Shown here piece by piece: positions 33,701 to 44,829 of a DNA stretch of 64,000 nucleotides (position 1 is the stretch's first letter; each line of letters begins with the position of its first letter). The notes beneath the pieces are model-generated. The model was not told the DNA's origin, did no database searches, and saw only the letters and a list, made by a program, of their open reading frames with translations. Made by a program: the position numbers and the translations under genes. The stretch is from Magnetovibrio sp. (GTDB lineage: Bacteria > Pseudomonadota > Alphaproteobacteria > Rhodospirillales > Magnetovibrionaceae): NCBI RefSeq assembly GCF_036568125.1, contig NZ_DATCTF010000011.1, positions 124,001 through 188,000 on the forward strand. Reading direction: 5' to 3'.

Positions 33701-34377
33701 AACGTGTCGGGATTTTGGCTGGTGCCGCGCACCACCGGCTTGTCGGGGCTGAGGCCGTGTTTGCGATGCGCCTCGATCAAACCGTCGGGTAGCATCGCCT
33801 GCAGCACATCGTCTTCAAGGTATTCGATTTTGGACACTTCGTGCGAGGTGCGAAAGCCGTCGAAGAAGTGCATGAACGGCACCCGCGAGGCATAGCTCGC
33901 CACTTGGCCGATACAAGCGAAATCCTGAGCCTCCTGCACCGTTCCGCTCGACAGCATCGCCATACCGGTCTGACGACACGCCATCACATCGGAATGATCG
34001 CCGAAAATCGACAGCGCATGCGTGGCCACGGTGCGCGCCGCAACGTGCATGCAAAACGGCAGCAACTCGCCCGCAATCTTGTACAGATTGGGGATCATCA
34101 ACAACAAGCCTTGCGACGACGTGAACGTCGTGGTCAGCGCGCCCGATTGCAAACTGCCGTGAACCGCGCCCGCAGCGCCCGCTTCGGACTGCATCTCGAT
34201 CACTTGTGGAACGGAGCCCCAAATGTTGGTGCGCCCCGCCGCCGACCAGGCGTCTGCATGTTCGCCCATCGCCGATGACGGCGTGATGGGATAGATCGCG
34301 ATAACTTCGTTCATGCGATGGGCAACGGAAGCAACAGCCTCGTTACCATCGACGGCAACCATGCGTTTTTGCGACAT
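30793..34377 (-). CDS. nifJ: pyruvate:ferredoxin (flavodoxin) oxidoreductase
   Basis: Single-chain 1194-residue enzyme that converts pyruvate and CoA to acetyl-CoA and CO2 and reduces ferredoxin or flavodoxin under low oxygen. Domains in order: N-terminal pyruvate-binding region (IAIYPITPSSAMGEHADAW), the gamma-type domain, the ferredoxin insert with two [4Fe-4S] motifs (CIQCNKCALVCP and CTGCKLCVMVCP), and the TPP domain with ATGCSS, GDGWAYDIGFGG and NTGGQ. The ATG at 34377 has a GGAG site about ten bases upstream; a frame extension to 34410 lacks one. The C-terminus is Lys/Glu/Ala-rich. I see no Fnr box in the short upstream region. Confidence 0.96.
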   Translation of the reverse strand: MSQKRMVAVDGNEAVASVAHRMNEVIAIYPITPSSAMGEHADAWSAAGRTNIWGSVPQVIEMQSEAGAAGAVHGSLQSGALTTTFTSSQGLLLMIPNLYKIAGELLPFCMHVAARTVATHALSIFGDHSDVMACRQTGMAMLSSGTVQEAQDFACIGQVASYASRVPFMHFFDGFRTSHEVSKIEYLEDDVLQAMLPDGLIEAHRKHGLSPDKPVVRGTSQNPDTFFQMQEARNIYHDAVPGFVEQAFAKFETLTGRKYALYEYHGAPDAQRVVIIMGSSGETVRETVDVLNTGGEKVGVLQVRLYRPFNLERFSDALPASVKSVAVLDRTKESGALGEPLYLDVVAALNRAGRAIKVIGGRYGLSSKDFTASMAKAVFDELSKAAPKPTFTIGIYDDVSGLSLDWDECGNCYEPGTMHRALFFGLGSDGTVGANKNAIKIVADNTDNYVQGYFVYDSKKAGAVTISHLRFSTEPIRSSYLIHEAEFLACHQFHFLDTLDVLSHAAKGGTFLLNAPYGKDEVWDKLPRSVQSAIVEKELKFYVIDARRIAADAGMGKRINTVMMVCFFALSDFLDHDQSIRHIKDAIEKSYGSKGRKVVEMNFAVVDSSLAHLEQIDVPSAVSSGFDVPPIVSEAAPDFVQNVTAKMLAGHGDLLPVSAFPVDGTWPTDTAQWEKRNLAAEIPTWIEDLCIQCNKCALVCPHAAIRVKAYDGAALDGAPATFKSMDYKGKEFGDDAKYTVQVASEDCTGCKLCVMVCPGKDKKNPERLSLVMQPQAPLRMPERENFQFFLDLPEADRTLMRGNVKMTQFAEPLFEFSGACSGCGETPYIKLLTQLYGDRAVIANATGCSSIYGGNLPTTPYACDRNGRGPAWANSLFEDNAEFGLGLRLGLDKHHQIAMELLEQLRGELGDDELVNALLSSDQSDEAGILAQRHRVQTLKDKLAGIDGELAERLGIIADHLVKKTLWILGGDGWAYDIGFGGVDHVLASGANVNILVLDTEVYSNTGGQQSKATPLAAAAKFASAGKALPKKDLGLIAMSYGHVYVASVALGAKDAQTIKAFQEAEQFDGPSLIIANSPCGEHGYELEHSLEHQTLAVESGYWPLYRFDPRLMEQGKAALQLDSKAPVRSVSDFLEQENRFMQVKRKDPERFAMLVGKLEEELRHRRQVYEALATVKTEPKVEAGADTDADAAE

Positions 34378-34557
34378 GTGATTGAGCTCCGGGGTTATTT
34401 GTACGATCACATTATGTATATTTATGCGCCGACTCGGGGACTTCGCAAATCGTAGCGGAGTTTCGCGCTCACCCAGTCTGTTGAGAGGAACTTTTAGTTT
34501 AATCCAGCGGACCGCTCACGGCTAGTCCTTGCGCCAACCATTTGGCACAAAGGCCGT

Positions 34558-36411
34558 TTATTTTGTGTTGGCGTTCTTTGACATCATGTCTTGGGGGGCA
34601 TTTTCAGCCTTCTGCGATGGTTTCTCCCCATTTTTCACGGCATCTTTCCCTTCCGCTTTCGACGCCTCCGCCTTTGGCGGCGTCGCTGGCGCGTCGTCTG
34701 GATTCCAGACAACACTGTAAACCGTCACCGGGTCGTCGAAACCCTTCATATCCAAGTCCGCGAAACGTTCGAACTTGAGGCTTTTGCCCTGGCTTAAACC
34801 GTGCACCGAACTCGACACCAATATTTGCCCTGCACTGGCCTTGTCGACGATGCGCGCCGCCAGTTGCACGGTGGTGCCGAACAGGTCGTCGTCTTCGGAA
34901 ATCGGTTCGCCGGCGTTCAAGCCGATCTTCAGCCCCAAGGGATGGTTGGGATCGGATTCGTTGTGCGACCTGGTGCGTTTTTGCATTTCCATCGCCGCCT
35001 CGACTCCTGCGGCGGCGGAGGGAAACGACGCCATAATGCCGTCGCCTGTGTGCTTGATTTCCTTACCGGAAAAACCTTGGATCGCTTCGCGTACGATGCT
35101 GTTGTGACTGCGCACCACCGCCTGTGCGCCCTCGTCGCCCAATTTCTGGGTCATCGCGGTCGAACCCGCGATATCGGTGAACAAAACCGTGACCGGTTGG
35201 GTGCTGCCTTCCGATTTCGATTTTGGCTTATCCCACGCAACCAAAGCGTCCGACAGCGCGCCGCGCGGTCCGGTATCGCTTTTCAGATACTCGCCCATGG
35301 CGGAACGGCCGTTTTGGAACATCTCCGAATAACGCGGATTGGAAATCAGATATTCGTCGATGTGTTGGGAAAAGTGCTCGGCGCGCTCTTTGCTCAGGCC
35401 TAAGCCGCTCAAGGTTTGCGCCATCACCGAATTGCTCACCGTTTCAGACAATTTGTGCTGGTGGCGCAAGGCCTGCACCGCGCCGACCAAGAACAACACC
35501 AATCCGAATACGGTGTGGGCGTCTTGTTTGGACTTGTCATCTTGCAACACGTCGAAGGCGTCTTCGGCGAACGCATTCATTGTGACGAGTTCCGACAATG
35601 CATCGGCTTCGGCTTTCTTGGCCGCCTCGGCTTCGGCTTTGCGGCGAGCCTCCTCTTCGGCCAGACGGGCTTCTTCCTCCGCTTTCTTGCGCTCTTCTTC
35701 TTGGGTAGCAAGCGATTGCGCTTCGCTCTCCAAGCGTTCTTCCCTAAAACTGTCGACGGACGGTGTCAGGCGTTGAAGGCGTGTGCGTTTGGCGGGTTTG
35801 GCCGTAGGCGCGGGCCGCGTTTTCAAAATCGGCGCAATGTTCTTCATGGTCACCAATATGCGTGTGATCAATGCCAGCGCCATGATGACGAAAACCAAAA
35901 TGAAGACCAGATTGAGGAAATCGGCCTTGCCGAACAGTCCGACGGAATGCACGCCTTGCAGCGCGAGCGACACCAACTGCGTCACCACCATCGCGGCAGC
36001 CAAAGAAAACAGCAGCGACACCAAAATCTTGATGAAGGCCCCCAACAGAGAGCCGCCTTTTTTGGGGCTCTCGGCCTTTTGGCCGTGGTCCTCCCGGACA
36101 TCGCCCGTTTGGGATGCCTTGGAAGCCTTCTTTTCCTTGGCGGGCGCAGGCGATTTTTTCGGCGCGGACGCTTTCGCTGGGGCTGACTCTTGGGGTTTGT
36201 ATTCGTAAACCGTGAACGACCGGCTTGCGCCCGCCTTTTGGTCAAAGGATTCCTTGACCACTTTTACGCCTTTGACGGTGGACACTTTGGCCAAGGATTT
36301 TGCATCCGCGACCGCCGTGTGATGTTCGTTCGCCGCATAGACGCCTTGGGTTTCCCAACGGCCAGCAGTGAAGAGCAAAAGCTCGTACGTTACGTCATCT
36401 TTCTGCGCCAT
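34558..36411 (-). CDS. membrane-bound class III adenylate/guanylate cyclase
   Basis: A 617-residue protein. Order: a small N-terminal domain (about 1-65), a Lys/Ala/Pro-rich linker, two transmembrane helices (about 125-150 and 165-190), a Glu/Ala-rich coiled coil (about 225-285), a helical region (290-390) and a class III cyclase domain (about 400-575). The cyclase shows VTVLFTDIAGST (metal-binding Asp), HTGDGIMASF and LFGTTVQLAARIVDKA. The second metal Asp and the substrate-contact positions appear present, so it is probably active and makes cAMP. The ATG at 36411 gives MAQKDDVTYEL; an upstream in-frame ATG at 36468 has no support. Confidence 0.86.
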   Translation of the reverse strand: MAQKDDVTYELLLFTAGRWETQGVYAANEHHTAVADAKSLAKVSTVKGVKVVKESFDQKAGASRSFTVYEYKPQESAPAKASAPKKSPAPAKEKKASKASQTGDVREDHGQKAESPKKGGSLLGAFIKILVSLLFSLAAAMVVTQLVSLALQGVHSVGLFGKADFLNLVFILVFVIMALALITRILVTMKNIAPILKTRPAPTAKPAKRTRLQRLTPSVDSFREERLESEAQSLATQEEERKKAEEEARLAEEEARRKAEAEAAKKAEADALSELVTMNAFAEDAFDVLQDDKSKQDAHTVFGLVLFLVGAVQALRHQHKLSETVSNSVMAQTLSGLGLSKERAEHFSQHIDEYLISNPRYSEMFQNGRSAMGEYLKSDTGPRGALSDALVAWDKPKSKSEGSTQPVTVLFTDIAGSTAMTQKLGDEGAQAVVRSHNSIVREAIQGFSGKEIKHTGDGIMASFPSAAAGVEAAMEMQKRTRSHNESDPNHPLGLKIGLNAGEPISEDDDLFGTTVQLAARIVDKASAGQILVSSSVHGLSQGKSLKFERFADLDMKGFDDPVTVYSVVWNPDDAPATPPKAEASKAEGKDAVKNGEKPSQKAENAPQDMMSKNANTK

Positions 36412-36683
36412 GCAGAGAACCCACGGTCTAGAGCACACCAATACCGGCGGGTTGGTCCCGCCGTGCAAATTCTATCACTTATCCCAATTTACGCTGAAAA
36501 TGTCGAAATCCCAAGGGGTTGCATGCATAAATCGTCACACTAGCGTATCGGGAACAAATATCGTGCGATTATCGGGGTTTGCCAAAGCGCGCGCTTTTGC
36601 CTAACCTCCGCCCGATTTCGCCAGACCCCGCCCACGCAGGGGCCGAAATGACTTGAAAACGCACCGCTAAAGGACACCCCCTA

Positions 36684-38866
<2,183 letters not shown>

Positions 38867-38877
38867 GGACAGAAAAA

Positions 38878-39342
38878 ATGAGCGACATGAAAACCGAAAC
38901 GCTGGGCCAACTGGGCCACCAGGTCGACGCCCCCAACTCGCCGGAAGAGGCGGTTCTGGAAACGGTCCCCAACCCGCAAGCGGGCACCGATTACGTCACG
39001 CGCTTCGTCGCGCCGGAATTCACCTCGGTCTGTCCCGTCACCGGCCAGCCCGACTTCGCGCACATCGTCATCGATTACATCCCCGCCGACGTGTTGGTGG
39101 AAAGCAAGTCGTTGAAGCTCTACCTCACCAGCTTCCGCAATCACGGCGCGTTCCACGAAGACTGCACCATTTCCATCGCCAAGAAATTCATCGCCGCCGC
39201 CAAGCCCAAATGGCTGCGCATCGGCGGCTACTGGTACCCGCGCGGCGGCATCCCCATCGACGTCTTCTACCAAACCGGAACCCCGCCCGAAGGCGTGTGG
39301 ATCCCGGATCAAGGCGTTCAGCCCTATCGCGGGCGGGGCTGA
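38878..39342 (+). CDS. queF: NADPH-dependent 7-cyano-7-deazaguanine reductase
   Basis: Reduces preQ0 to preQ1 before Tgt uses it. Type I (unimodular) QueF of 154 residues from the ATG at 38878. The active-site Cys52 and Asp59 lie in [10 protein letters not shown], and ESKSLKLYL (about 76-84) is the QueF NADPH/substrate motif. It begins 12 bp after tgt, with the frame itself open far upstream as an overlap of tgt, so the start was set by homology. Complete. Confidence 0.95.
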   Translation: MSDMKTETLGQLGHQVDAPNSPEEAVLETVPNPQAGTDYVTRFVAPEFTSVCPVTGQPDFAHIVIDYIPADVLVESKSLKLYLTSFRNHGAFHEDCTISIAKKFIAAAKPKWLRIGGYWYPRGGIPIDVFYQTGTPPEGVWIPDQGVQPYRGRG

Positions 39343-39430
39343 TTGTCCCGGGACATTATTTCTCTTTACCTCACGTCGCGATGAGCTAATCATTTCGCGC
39401 ATTGCACCACGGAGTTGAGGAGTGTTTCCC

Positions 39431-40126
39431 ATGTCCAAGCCGCTTTTGATCATTGGCAACAAGAATTATTCGAGCTGGTCATTGCGCCCGTGGCTGGCGC
39501 TGACGGTCGGCGGCGTCGATTTCGATGAAAAGATGGTGCCGCTGTTCGAAGACGATTGGGCCGAACGCAAGGCCGAACTGCCGAGCGGCACCGTGCCGGT
39601 GTTGGAACACGACGGCAACGTGATTTGGGAAACCCTGGCGATCTTGGAATACGCCGCCGAAACTTGGCCGGACGCCCGGCTGTGGCCCTCTGACAAGGCC
39701 GCCCGGGCGCGGGCGCGGGCGGTGAGCAACGAAATGCACGCCAATTTCACCGCCGTTCGCGGCAATATGCCGATGAACATCCGTGCGTCCCACCCCGGAC
39801 GCGGGCGCGGCTTGACGACAGACGCACAAGCCGCCGTAAAACGCGACATCCGCCGCATCGAACAGGTGTGGACCGAGTGCCGGGAAACCTATGGCGCGGA
39901 CGGCGACTTTCTGTTCGGCGCGTTTTCCATCGCCGACGCCATGTTCGCCCCGGTGGTCAGCCGCTTCACCACCTACGCCGTGGAACTGAACCCCACCTGC
40001 CAAGCGTACATGGACGCGGTGCAAGCGCTGCCGGCGATGATCGAATGGTCCGACGCCGGGCGCGCGGAAACGTGGGTCATTGCCGAAGACGAAGTCGATA
40101 CCATCGAAGGCAAGCCGAAAGATTAA
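39431..40126 (+). CDS. glutathione S-transferase family protein
   Basis: A 231-residue GST. The ATG at 39431 has an AGGAG site about 10 bases upstream and starts [21 protein letters not shown], a thioredoxin-fold N-terminal domain whose Ser residues in YSSWS suit the catalytic position. A helical C-terminal domain covers about residues 90-220. Residue [12 protein letters not shown] is the cis-proline and Glu/Asp glutathione-binding segment. Its last bases overlap the convergent queD by 4 bp. It lies inside the queuosine block but has no known link to it. Confidence 0.88.
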   Translation: MSKPLLIIGNKNYSSWSLRPWLALTVGGVDFDEKMVPLFEDDWAERKAELPSGTVPVLEHDGNVIWETLAILEYAAETWPDARLWPSDKAARARARAVSNEMHANFTAVRGNMPMNIRASHPGRGRGLTTDAQAAVKRDIRRIEQVWTECRETYGADGDFLFGAFSIADAMFAPVVSRFTTYAVELNPTCQAYMDAVQALPAMIEWSDAGRAETWVIAEDEVDTIEGKPKD

Positions 40127-40488
40127 GCTTCGTCTTCGCCTCGGTACACGCACCCTGCGGTGCAGGTTTCTTTCACCGCGACCTTGCTGAGCCCCGGCAA
40201 TGCCGTTTTGACTTTGCGCCAAATCCACCGCGCGATGTTTTCGCTGGTGGGATTTTCCAGGCCGTCGATTTCGTTGAGGTAATAGTGATCAAGCTGGTTA
40301 AGATACGGCTTGAACGCGGCTTTGACATCGGCGAAATCGACCACCCATCCGGTGTGATCGTCAACCGGACCGGCAACGTACAGGGTGACCTCGAACGAAT
40401 GGCCATGCAATCGTGCGCACTTGTGACCGTCGGGCACGTTGGGCAAACGGTGGGCGGCTTCGAAGGTGAAGATTTTATAGATTTCCAT
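40123..40488 (-). CDS. queD: 6-carboxytetrahydropterin synthase
   Basis: Turns dihydroneopterin triphosphate into 6-carboxy-5,6,7,8-tetrahydropterin, the second step to preQ0. The 121-residue protein has the zinc histidines His13, His28 and His30 (LHGHSFEV), the catalytic Cys24 ([10 protein letters not shown]) and a C-terminal Glu/Asp region. It is the last gene of the minus-strand queC-queE-queD unit, 23 bp after queE. Confidence 0.95.
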   Translation of the reverse strand: MEIYKIFTFEAAHRLPNVPDGHKCARLHGHSFEVTLYVAGPVDDHTGWVVDFADVKAAFKPYLNQLDHYYLNEIDGLENPTSENIARWIWRKVKTALPGLSKVAVKETCTAGCVYRGEDEA

Positions 40489-40511
40489 AGGGCGTCGTCC
40501 GTCTCTTGGCC

Positions 40512-41165
40512 TCAGCGAATGCCGAGCAGTTTATGGGTTTGCAGGCTCAAACGCCATTTCGGATGGCGGCGGCAGTAATCCAGCGCCATCAAGGTATTTT
40601 GGTGGTGGTTCTCATCGTCCTTTGGCTGCAAGTATAAGTGATCGAAGGCCAAGTCGGTGAAAATTGCAGGATCAATGCCGTTTTGTGGATAGACCAATTT
40701 CAGCTCATCGCCTTCGGTCACTTTCAAGGCCTCGAAGGCGCCGTGGCCCTTGGGCGACACGGTGATCCAGTGAAGGCCCTGGGGTAGGTCGAGCGTACCG
40801 TTGGTCTCGATCGCGACCTCGAAGCGGCGTGCGCGTAACGCATCGATCAAGGCCTCATCCACCTGCAAGGCCGGCTCGCCGCCGGTGAGGATGACGAAGC
40901 GTTGACCTTCCCCCGCCATGCCGGGCACCGGCCAGAACTTTTCCACCGCATCGGCGACGGCATCGGCATCGGCGAATTTTGCACCGCCATCGCCATCTAC
41001 GCCGACAAAATCGGTATCGCAAAAATCGCACTGCGCTTCGGCACGGTCCTGTTCACGTCCCGACCACAGGTTGCACCCGGCGAACCGGCAAAACACTGCG
41101 GCGCGGCCGGTGTTGCCACCTTCGCCTTGAAGGGAATAGAACATTTCCTTGACGCTGTAACTCAT
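40512..41165 (-). CDS. queE: 7-carboxy-7-deazaguanine synthase
   Basis: Radical SAM enzyme that contracts the pterin ring to make 7-carboxy-7-deazaguanine. The cluster motif is the expanded C-x14-C-x2-C form (Cys31, Cys46, Cys49) known for QueE proteins of some proteobacteria, in place of the usual C-x3-C-x2-C. FSLQGEG-type substrate motif ([12 protein letters not shown], residues 10-21) and a GGEPALQ motif are present. Length 217 residues is normal. The start overlaps the queC stop by 4 bp. Confidence 0.95.
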   Translation of the reverse strand: MSYSVKEMFYSLQGEGGNTGRAAVFCRFAGCNLWSGREQDRAEAQCDFCDTDFVGVDGDGGAKFADADAVADAVEKFWPVPGMAGEGQRFVILTGGEPALQVDEALIDALRARRFEVAIETNGTLDLPQGLHWITVSPKGHGAFEALKVTEGDELKLVYPQNGIDPAIFTDLAFDHLYLQPKDDENHHQNTLMALDYCRRHPKWRLSLQTHKLLGIR

Positions 41166-41884
41166 GCGTCCGCGCCCTGTTGATAAGCAGACGGATCGCT
41201 GAGCCCCGCTTCACGGAACCCTTTCAACCGCAGCTGACACGCATCGCAATGGCCGCACGCCGCACCATCCGGCGCGGGATCGTAGCAACTGGTCGTCATG
41301 GCGTAATCAACGCCAAGTTCGAGACCCTTTTCAATGATCTGGGCCTTGGTCAGGTCGATCAGCGGGGTGTGGATGGTCACCGGCAGGGTGCCTTCAACCC
41401 CACCACGGGTGGCCAGATTGGCCATGGCCTCAAACGCTTGAATGTATTCGGGGCGACAATCGGGATAGCCGGAATAGTCCAGCGCGTTAACTCCGATGAA
41501 AATGTCGCCGGTCTCCAACGTTTCCGCCCACGCCAGCGCGCACGATAAAAACACCGTGTTGCGCGCAGGCACATAGGTCACCGGAATATCGCTCGCCATC
41601 TGGGTTTCGTCGCGATCCTTAGGCACCGGCATGTCGGTGGTCAGTGCCGAGCCGCCGAATTGCGATAGGTTAAGATCCAAAATCACGTGTCGCACGCCCG
41701 CCTTGGCGGCGATTGCGGTGGCGCATTCAAGCTCCAGACCATGGCGCTGGCCGTAGCGGAAGCTCAACGCATGAACGTCGTAGCCCGCCGCTTGGGCGAT
41801 AGCCACAACGGTTGAACTGTCCAGCCCACCGCTCAACAGAACCACTGCGGCTTTGGCGGCTTTTTTCTGCGTTTCGACGCTCAT
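41162..41884 (-). CDS. queC: 7-cyano-7-deazaguanine synthase
   Basis: ATP-dependent amidation and dehydration of CDG to preQ0. The PP-loop [17 protein letters not shown] is at residues 17-33. A C-terminal zinc site of four cysteines lies in [20 protein letters not shown]. Length 240 residues. It heads the minus-strand queC-queE-queD operon and is divergent from queG, 92 bp away, so one intergenic region serves both. Confidence 0.96.
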   Translation of the reverse strand: MSVETQKKAAKAAVVLLSGGLDSSTVVAIAQAAGYDVHALSFRYGQRHGLELECATAIAAKAGVRHVILDLNLSQFGGSALTTDMPVPKDRDETQMASDIPVTYVPARNTVFLSCALAWAETLETGDIFIGVNALDYSGYPDCRPEYIQAFEAMANLATRGGVEGTLPVTIHTPLIDLTKAQIIEKGLELGVDYAMTTSCYDPAPDGAACGHCDACQLRLKGFREAGLSDPSAYQQGADA

Positions 41885-41976
41885 GCGGGTCTCCGATCAT
41901 CGCGAGCCTTGCCTGGGGCGCGCGTTTGGCCCAGGATTTAGACATCTTTGACGACCAACGCAAGGCTCGCCTGTTT

Positions 41977-43017
41977 ATGACCTCCCCCGCCCTCACAAAG
42001 GACGCAATCCGCGCCAAGGCTCTTGAGCTTGGTTTCGACGCCGTCGGCTTTGCGCCCGCGACGCTCGATCCCAAGCATGGCGAGCGCCTGCACGCGTACC
42101 TGGACGACGGCCGCCATGGAACCATGGCGTGGATGGAAAGCCGCGCCGAGCAGCGCATCAGCCCCGACGCCCTATGGCCGGATGCGCGCACGGTGATCGT
42201 GTTGGGGACCAATTACGGCCCCCGCACCGATCCCACCGCGATCCACGCGCTCAAGGATCGCGCCGCCATCAGCGTCTACGCCCAGGGCAAGGACTATCAC
42301 GACGTGGTGAAAAAACGCCTCAAGGCGCTGGGCCGCTGGATGGTCGAAGAACTGGCGTGCCAAATCAAAGTGTTCGTCGACACCGCCCCGGTGATGGAAA
42401 AGCCGTTGGCGCAAATGGCCGGGATCGGCTGGCAAGGCAAACACACCAACGTGGTCAGCCGCGAATTCGGCTCGTGGCTGTTCCTGGGCGAGGTGTTCAC
42501 CACGCTTGATCTGGAGCCCGACCGCGCCGAGGTTGATCACTGCGGCACCTGCACCGCGTGCCTGGACGCGTGCCCGACCGGGGCGATCACGCCGTACCAG
42601 ATGGATGCGCGCAAATGCATCTCGTATCTGACCATCGAACACAAGGGCACGTTGGATCCCGACTTGATGGCCGCGATGGGCAACCACGTTTACGGCTGCG
42701 ACGATTGCCTGGCAGCATGCCCGTGGACCAAGTTCACCAAGCTGCACACCGAACCCAATTTTCTGCCACGGGTGGAATTGACCGCGCCCCGGCTCGCCGA
42801 TTTGGCCGCGCTGGACGACACGGAATTTCGCCAAGTGTTCGCCGGCAGCCCCATCAAACGCACGCGCCGCAACCCTATGGTGCGCAACGTGCTGATTGCC
42901 ATCGGCAATTCCAAAGCCCGCCGATTGAAGGAAGTCGCCGAAGCCCTGAGCGAGGATCTGAACGAAAGCGTCCGCGAGACCGCACGCTGGGCTTTGCAGC
43001 GCCTTGAAAAGCCATGA
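41977..43017 (+). CDS. queG: epoxyqueuosine reductase
   Basis: Final step of queuosine synthesis, reducing the epoxide in tRNA with a cobalamin and two [4Fe-4S] clusters. The ATG at 41977 gives MTSPALTKDAIRAKALELGFD; the reading frame extends upstream without homology. Cluster motifs CGTCTACLDACPTGAI and CDDCLAACPW are visible. After residue 275 a HEAT-like helical region follows, and the KIRTRRNPMVRNVL-like segment is also typical. Length 346 residues. It completes the pathway QueD, E, C, F, Tgt, QueA, QueG in one region; FolE (GTP cyclohydrolase) is not here. Confidence 0.95.
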   Translation: MTSPALTKDAIRAKALELGFDAVGFAPATLDPKHGERLHAYLDDGRHGTMAWMESRAEQRISPDALWPDARTVIVLGTNYGPRTDPTAIHALKDRAAISVYAQGKDYHDVVKKRLKALGRWMVEELACQIKVFVDTAPVMEKPLAQMAGIGWQGKHTNVVSREFGSWLFLGEVFTTLDLEPDRAEVDHCGTCTACLDACPTGAITPYQMDARKCISYLTIEHKGTLDPDLMAAMGNHVYGCDDCLAACPWTKFTKLHTEPNFLPRVELTAPRLADLAALDDTEFRQVFAGSPIKRTRRNPMVRNVLIAIGNSKARRLKEVAEALSEDLNESVRETARWALQRLEKP

Positions 43018-43048
43018 CAGAAGCCTCTAGTTTTTCTACACTCCGCCC

Positions 43049-43864
43049 ATGCGCTTGAAATTCACCCACATTCCGCTCGTCGCCTTGCTATTGGCCGTTG
43101 CCCTGGCAGGAACGGCATGTGCGGAAAATTTGGCGCCGCAACGTTATGCCGGCATCCAAGATTGCGACACCTGCCCCGAACTGGCGATCATCCCGCCCGG
43201 CAGCTACATCATGGGTTCCGATGGTCGGCATAAGAACGAAAGTCCAGCCCACAAAGTCACCATCGACAAGCCGTTCGCCATCGGCATGTTCGAAGTCACC
43301 TTCGACGAGTGGCAGGCGTGTTTCGACGCGGGCGCGTGCGGCACCGAACTGCCCAGCGACCACAATTGGGGTCGCGGCAAACGCCCAGTGGTCAACATCA
43401 CTTGGTTCGACGCCAAAATGTATCTGAAATGGTTGAGCGACAAGACCGGCAAGACCTACCGCCTGCCCAGTGAAAGCGAATGGGAATACGCGGCGCGCGC
43501 GGGCACCCAGACGGATTTCTGGTGGGGCGACGACGTCGGCCAGAAAAAAGCCAACTGCCGAAACTGCGGCCCGACCATCAGCCATCAATCCGAGCCCGTG
43601 GACAGCTTCGAACCCAATCCGTGGGGCCTGTACAACGTCCACGGCAATGTCTGGGAATGGGTCGAAGACTGCTGGAACCCGACCCATGACGGCGCACCGT
43701 CCGATGCGTCGCCGCGGCTTGAAGGCGATTGCCGCCAGCGGGTGATGCGCAGCGGGTCGTGGTATTATTTCTCGAAAAACATCCGTTCGCCGTGGCGGTT
43801 TAAAAACGACGGACGGGTGAAAAGCTATGGCATCGGCTTTCGCGTGTTGCGGGAGCTGCCGTAA
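43049..43864 (+). CDS. secreted SUMF1/FGE-sulfatase-like domain protein
   Basis: A 271-residue protein with a signal peptide (residues 1-25) and an FGE-sulfatase fold: IPPGSYIMGS, EVTFDEWQACFD, VVNITWFDAKMYLKWLS, RLPSESEWEYAARAG, and GNVWEWVEDCW. The C-terminal RVMRSGSWYYF segment lacks the cysteines used by true formylglycine-generating enzymes, so this is probably a C-type-lectin-like or scaffold member and not an oxidase of sulfatase Cys. Extra CxxC pairs (CDTC, CRNC) are unusual and may be disulfides. Function unknown. Confidence 0.83.
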   Translation: MRLKFTHIPLVALLLAVALAGTACAENLAPQRYAGIQDCDTCPELAIIPPGSYIMGSDGRHKNESPAHKVTIDKPFAIGMFEVTFDEWQACFDAGACGTELPSDHNWGRGKRPVVNITWFDAKMYLKWLSDKTGKTYRLPSESEWEYAARAGTQTDFWWGDDVGQKKANCRNCGPTISHQSEPVDSFEPNPWGLYNVHGNVWEWVEDCWNPTHDGAPSDASPRLEGDCRQRVMRSGSWYYFSKNIRSPWRFKNDGRVKSYGIGFRVLRELP

Positions 43865-43894
43865 AAGAAGCCAAAATAATGAAGGAATCCGAAG

Positions 43895-44734
43895 ATGGAT
43901 GATCCCGAACAGATCTCCCAACAGCTGCAAGAAATCATCGACCAAGTGATCTCGGTCATCACCACCTATGGCCTCAACGTGCTGGGCGCAATCGCGATCT
44001 TGGTTGTCGGTTGGACGATCGCCGGATGGGCCAAGGGCGCGATGGCAAAAACGCTGGGGCGCATCAAAGCCGTCGATGCGATGCTCACCAGCTTCTTCTC
44101 CAGCTTGGTCAAATACGTCATCTTGGCTTTCACCGTGGTCGCGGTGCTCAACCGCTTCGGGGTCGAAACCACCAGCTTCGTCGCCGTTATCGGTGCCGCC
44201 GGTTTGGCCATCGGCTTGGCGTTGCAAGGCACGCTGTCCAACGTCGCGGCGGGCGTGATGCTGTTGCTGTTTCGCCCCTTCAAGGTCGGCGATTTCATCG
44301 AAGGCGCGGGCTTGTCCGGGACCATCAAGGAAGCGGGGCTGTTCACCACCAAAATGGCCACCGGCGACAACATCCACATTGTGGTGCCCAATTCACAGCT
44401 GTGGGGTGCTGCGATCCGTAACTTCAGCCACCACCCCACGCGTCGCGTCGACATGACCGTCGGCATCGGGTACGGCGACGATATAGACAAGGCCATGGAC
44501 GTGATCAAGCGCATCGCATCCGAGGACGAGCGCATCCACGCCGACCCGGCCCCGTTCGTTGAAGTCGCCAACCTGGGCGACAACGCGGTTGAGCTGGTGG
44601 TACGGGTGTGGACGAACAACGGCGATTACTGGGGCGTAAAATTCGCCATGACCAAAGCCATCAAGCAGACGTTTGATAAGGAAGGTATATCCTTCCCTTA
44701 TCCGCAACGCGACGTGCATATCCATCAAGCGTGA
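43895..44734 (+). CDS. mscS: small-conductance mechanosensitive channel
   Basis: Inner-membrane channel of the MscS family, 279 residues. Transmembrane helices at about 20-42, 65-87 and 90-115, with the pore-lining TM3 glycine/alanine-rich (VIGAAGLAIGLALQGTLSNVAAGVMLL). The cytoplasmic beta and alpha/beta domains contain FRPFKVGDFIEGAGLSG, VPNSQLW and the NFSHHPTRR segment. It starts 31 bp after the SUMF1-like gene and ends just before a strong hairpin, so the two may form a short operon. Confidence 0.93.
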   Translation: MDDPEQISQQLQEIIDQVISVITTYGLNVLGAIAILVVGWTIAGWAKGAMAKTLGRIKAVDAMLTSFFSSLVKYVILAFTVVAVLNRFGVETTSFVAVIGAAGLAIGLALQGTLSNVAAGVMLLLFRPFKVGDFIEGAGLSGTIKEAGLFTTKMATGDNIHIVVPNSQLWGAAIRNFSHHPTRRVDMTVGIGYGDDIDKAMDVIKRIASEDERIHADPAPFVEVANLGDNAVELVVRVWTNNGDYWGVKFAMTKAIKQTFDKEGISFPYPQRDVHIHQA

Positions 44735-44742
44735 CGAAAAAG

Positions 44743-44762
44743 GGCTCACCACCGGGTGAGCC
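44743..44762 (+). terminator. hairpin after mscS
   Basis: Inverted repeat GGCTCACC-accg-GGTGAGCC, eight bases after the mscS stop. No long T-run follows, but it may act together with the next, stronger repeat. Confidence 0.55.
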
Positions 44763-44780
44763 ACATAAGCAAATGAGCAA

Positions 44781-44815
44781 GGGTATGGAGACGATCATGA
44801 TTTGTCTCCATACCC
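44781..44815. terminator. 12-bp perfect inverted repeat between mscS and hsp20
   Basis: GGGTATGGAGAC and GTCTCCATACCC with an 11-base loop. It sits between two convergent genes and could end transcription from either side, though flanking T-tracts are weak. Confidence 0.6.
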
Positions 44816-44829
44816 AAAGCAAAAGAACC

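Noticed and set aside
36412-36683. preQ1 riboswitch before queA
   Set aside because: No C-rich loop with the A-rich tail pairing was recognised in this gap.
43049-43864. Calling the SUMF1-like protein a formylglycine-generating enzyme
   Set aside because: The catalytic cysteines are missing and no sulfatase gene is nearby.
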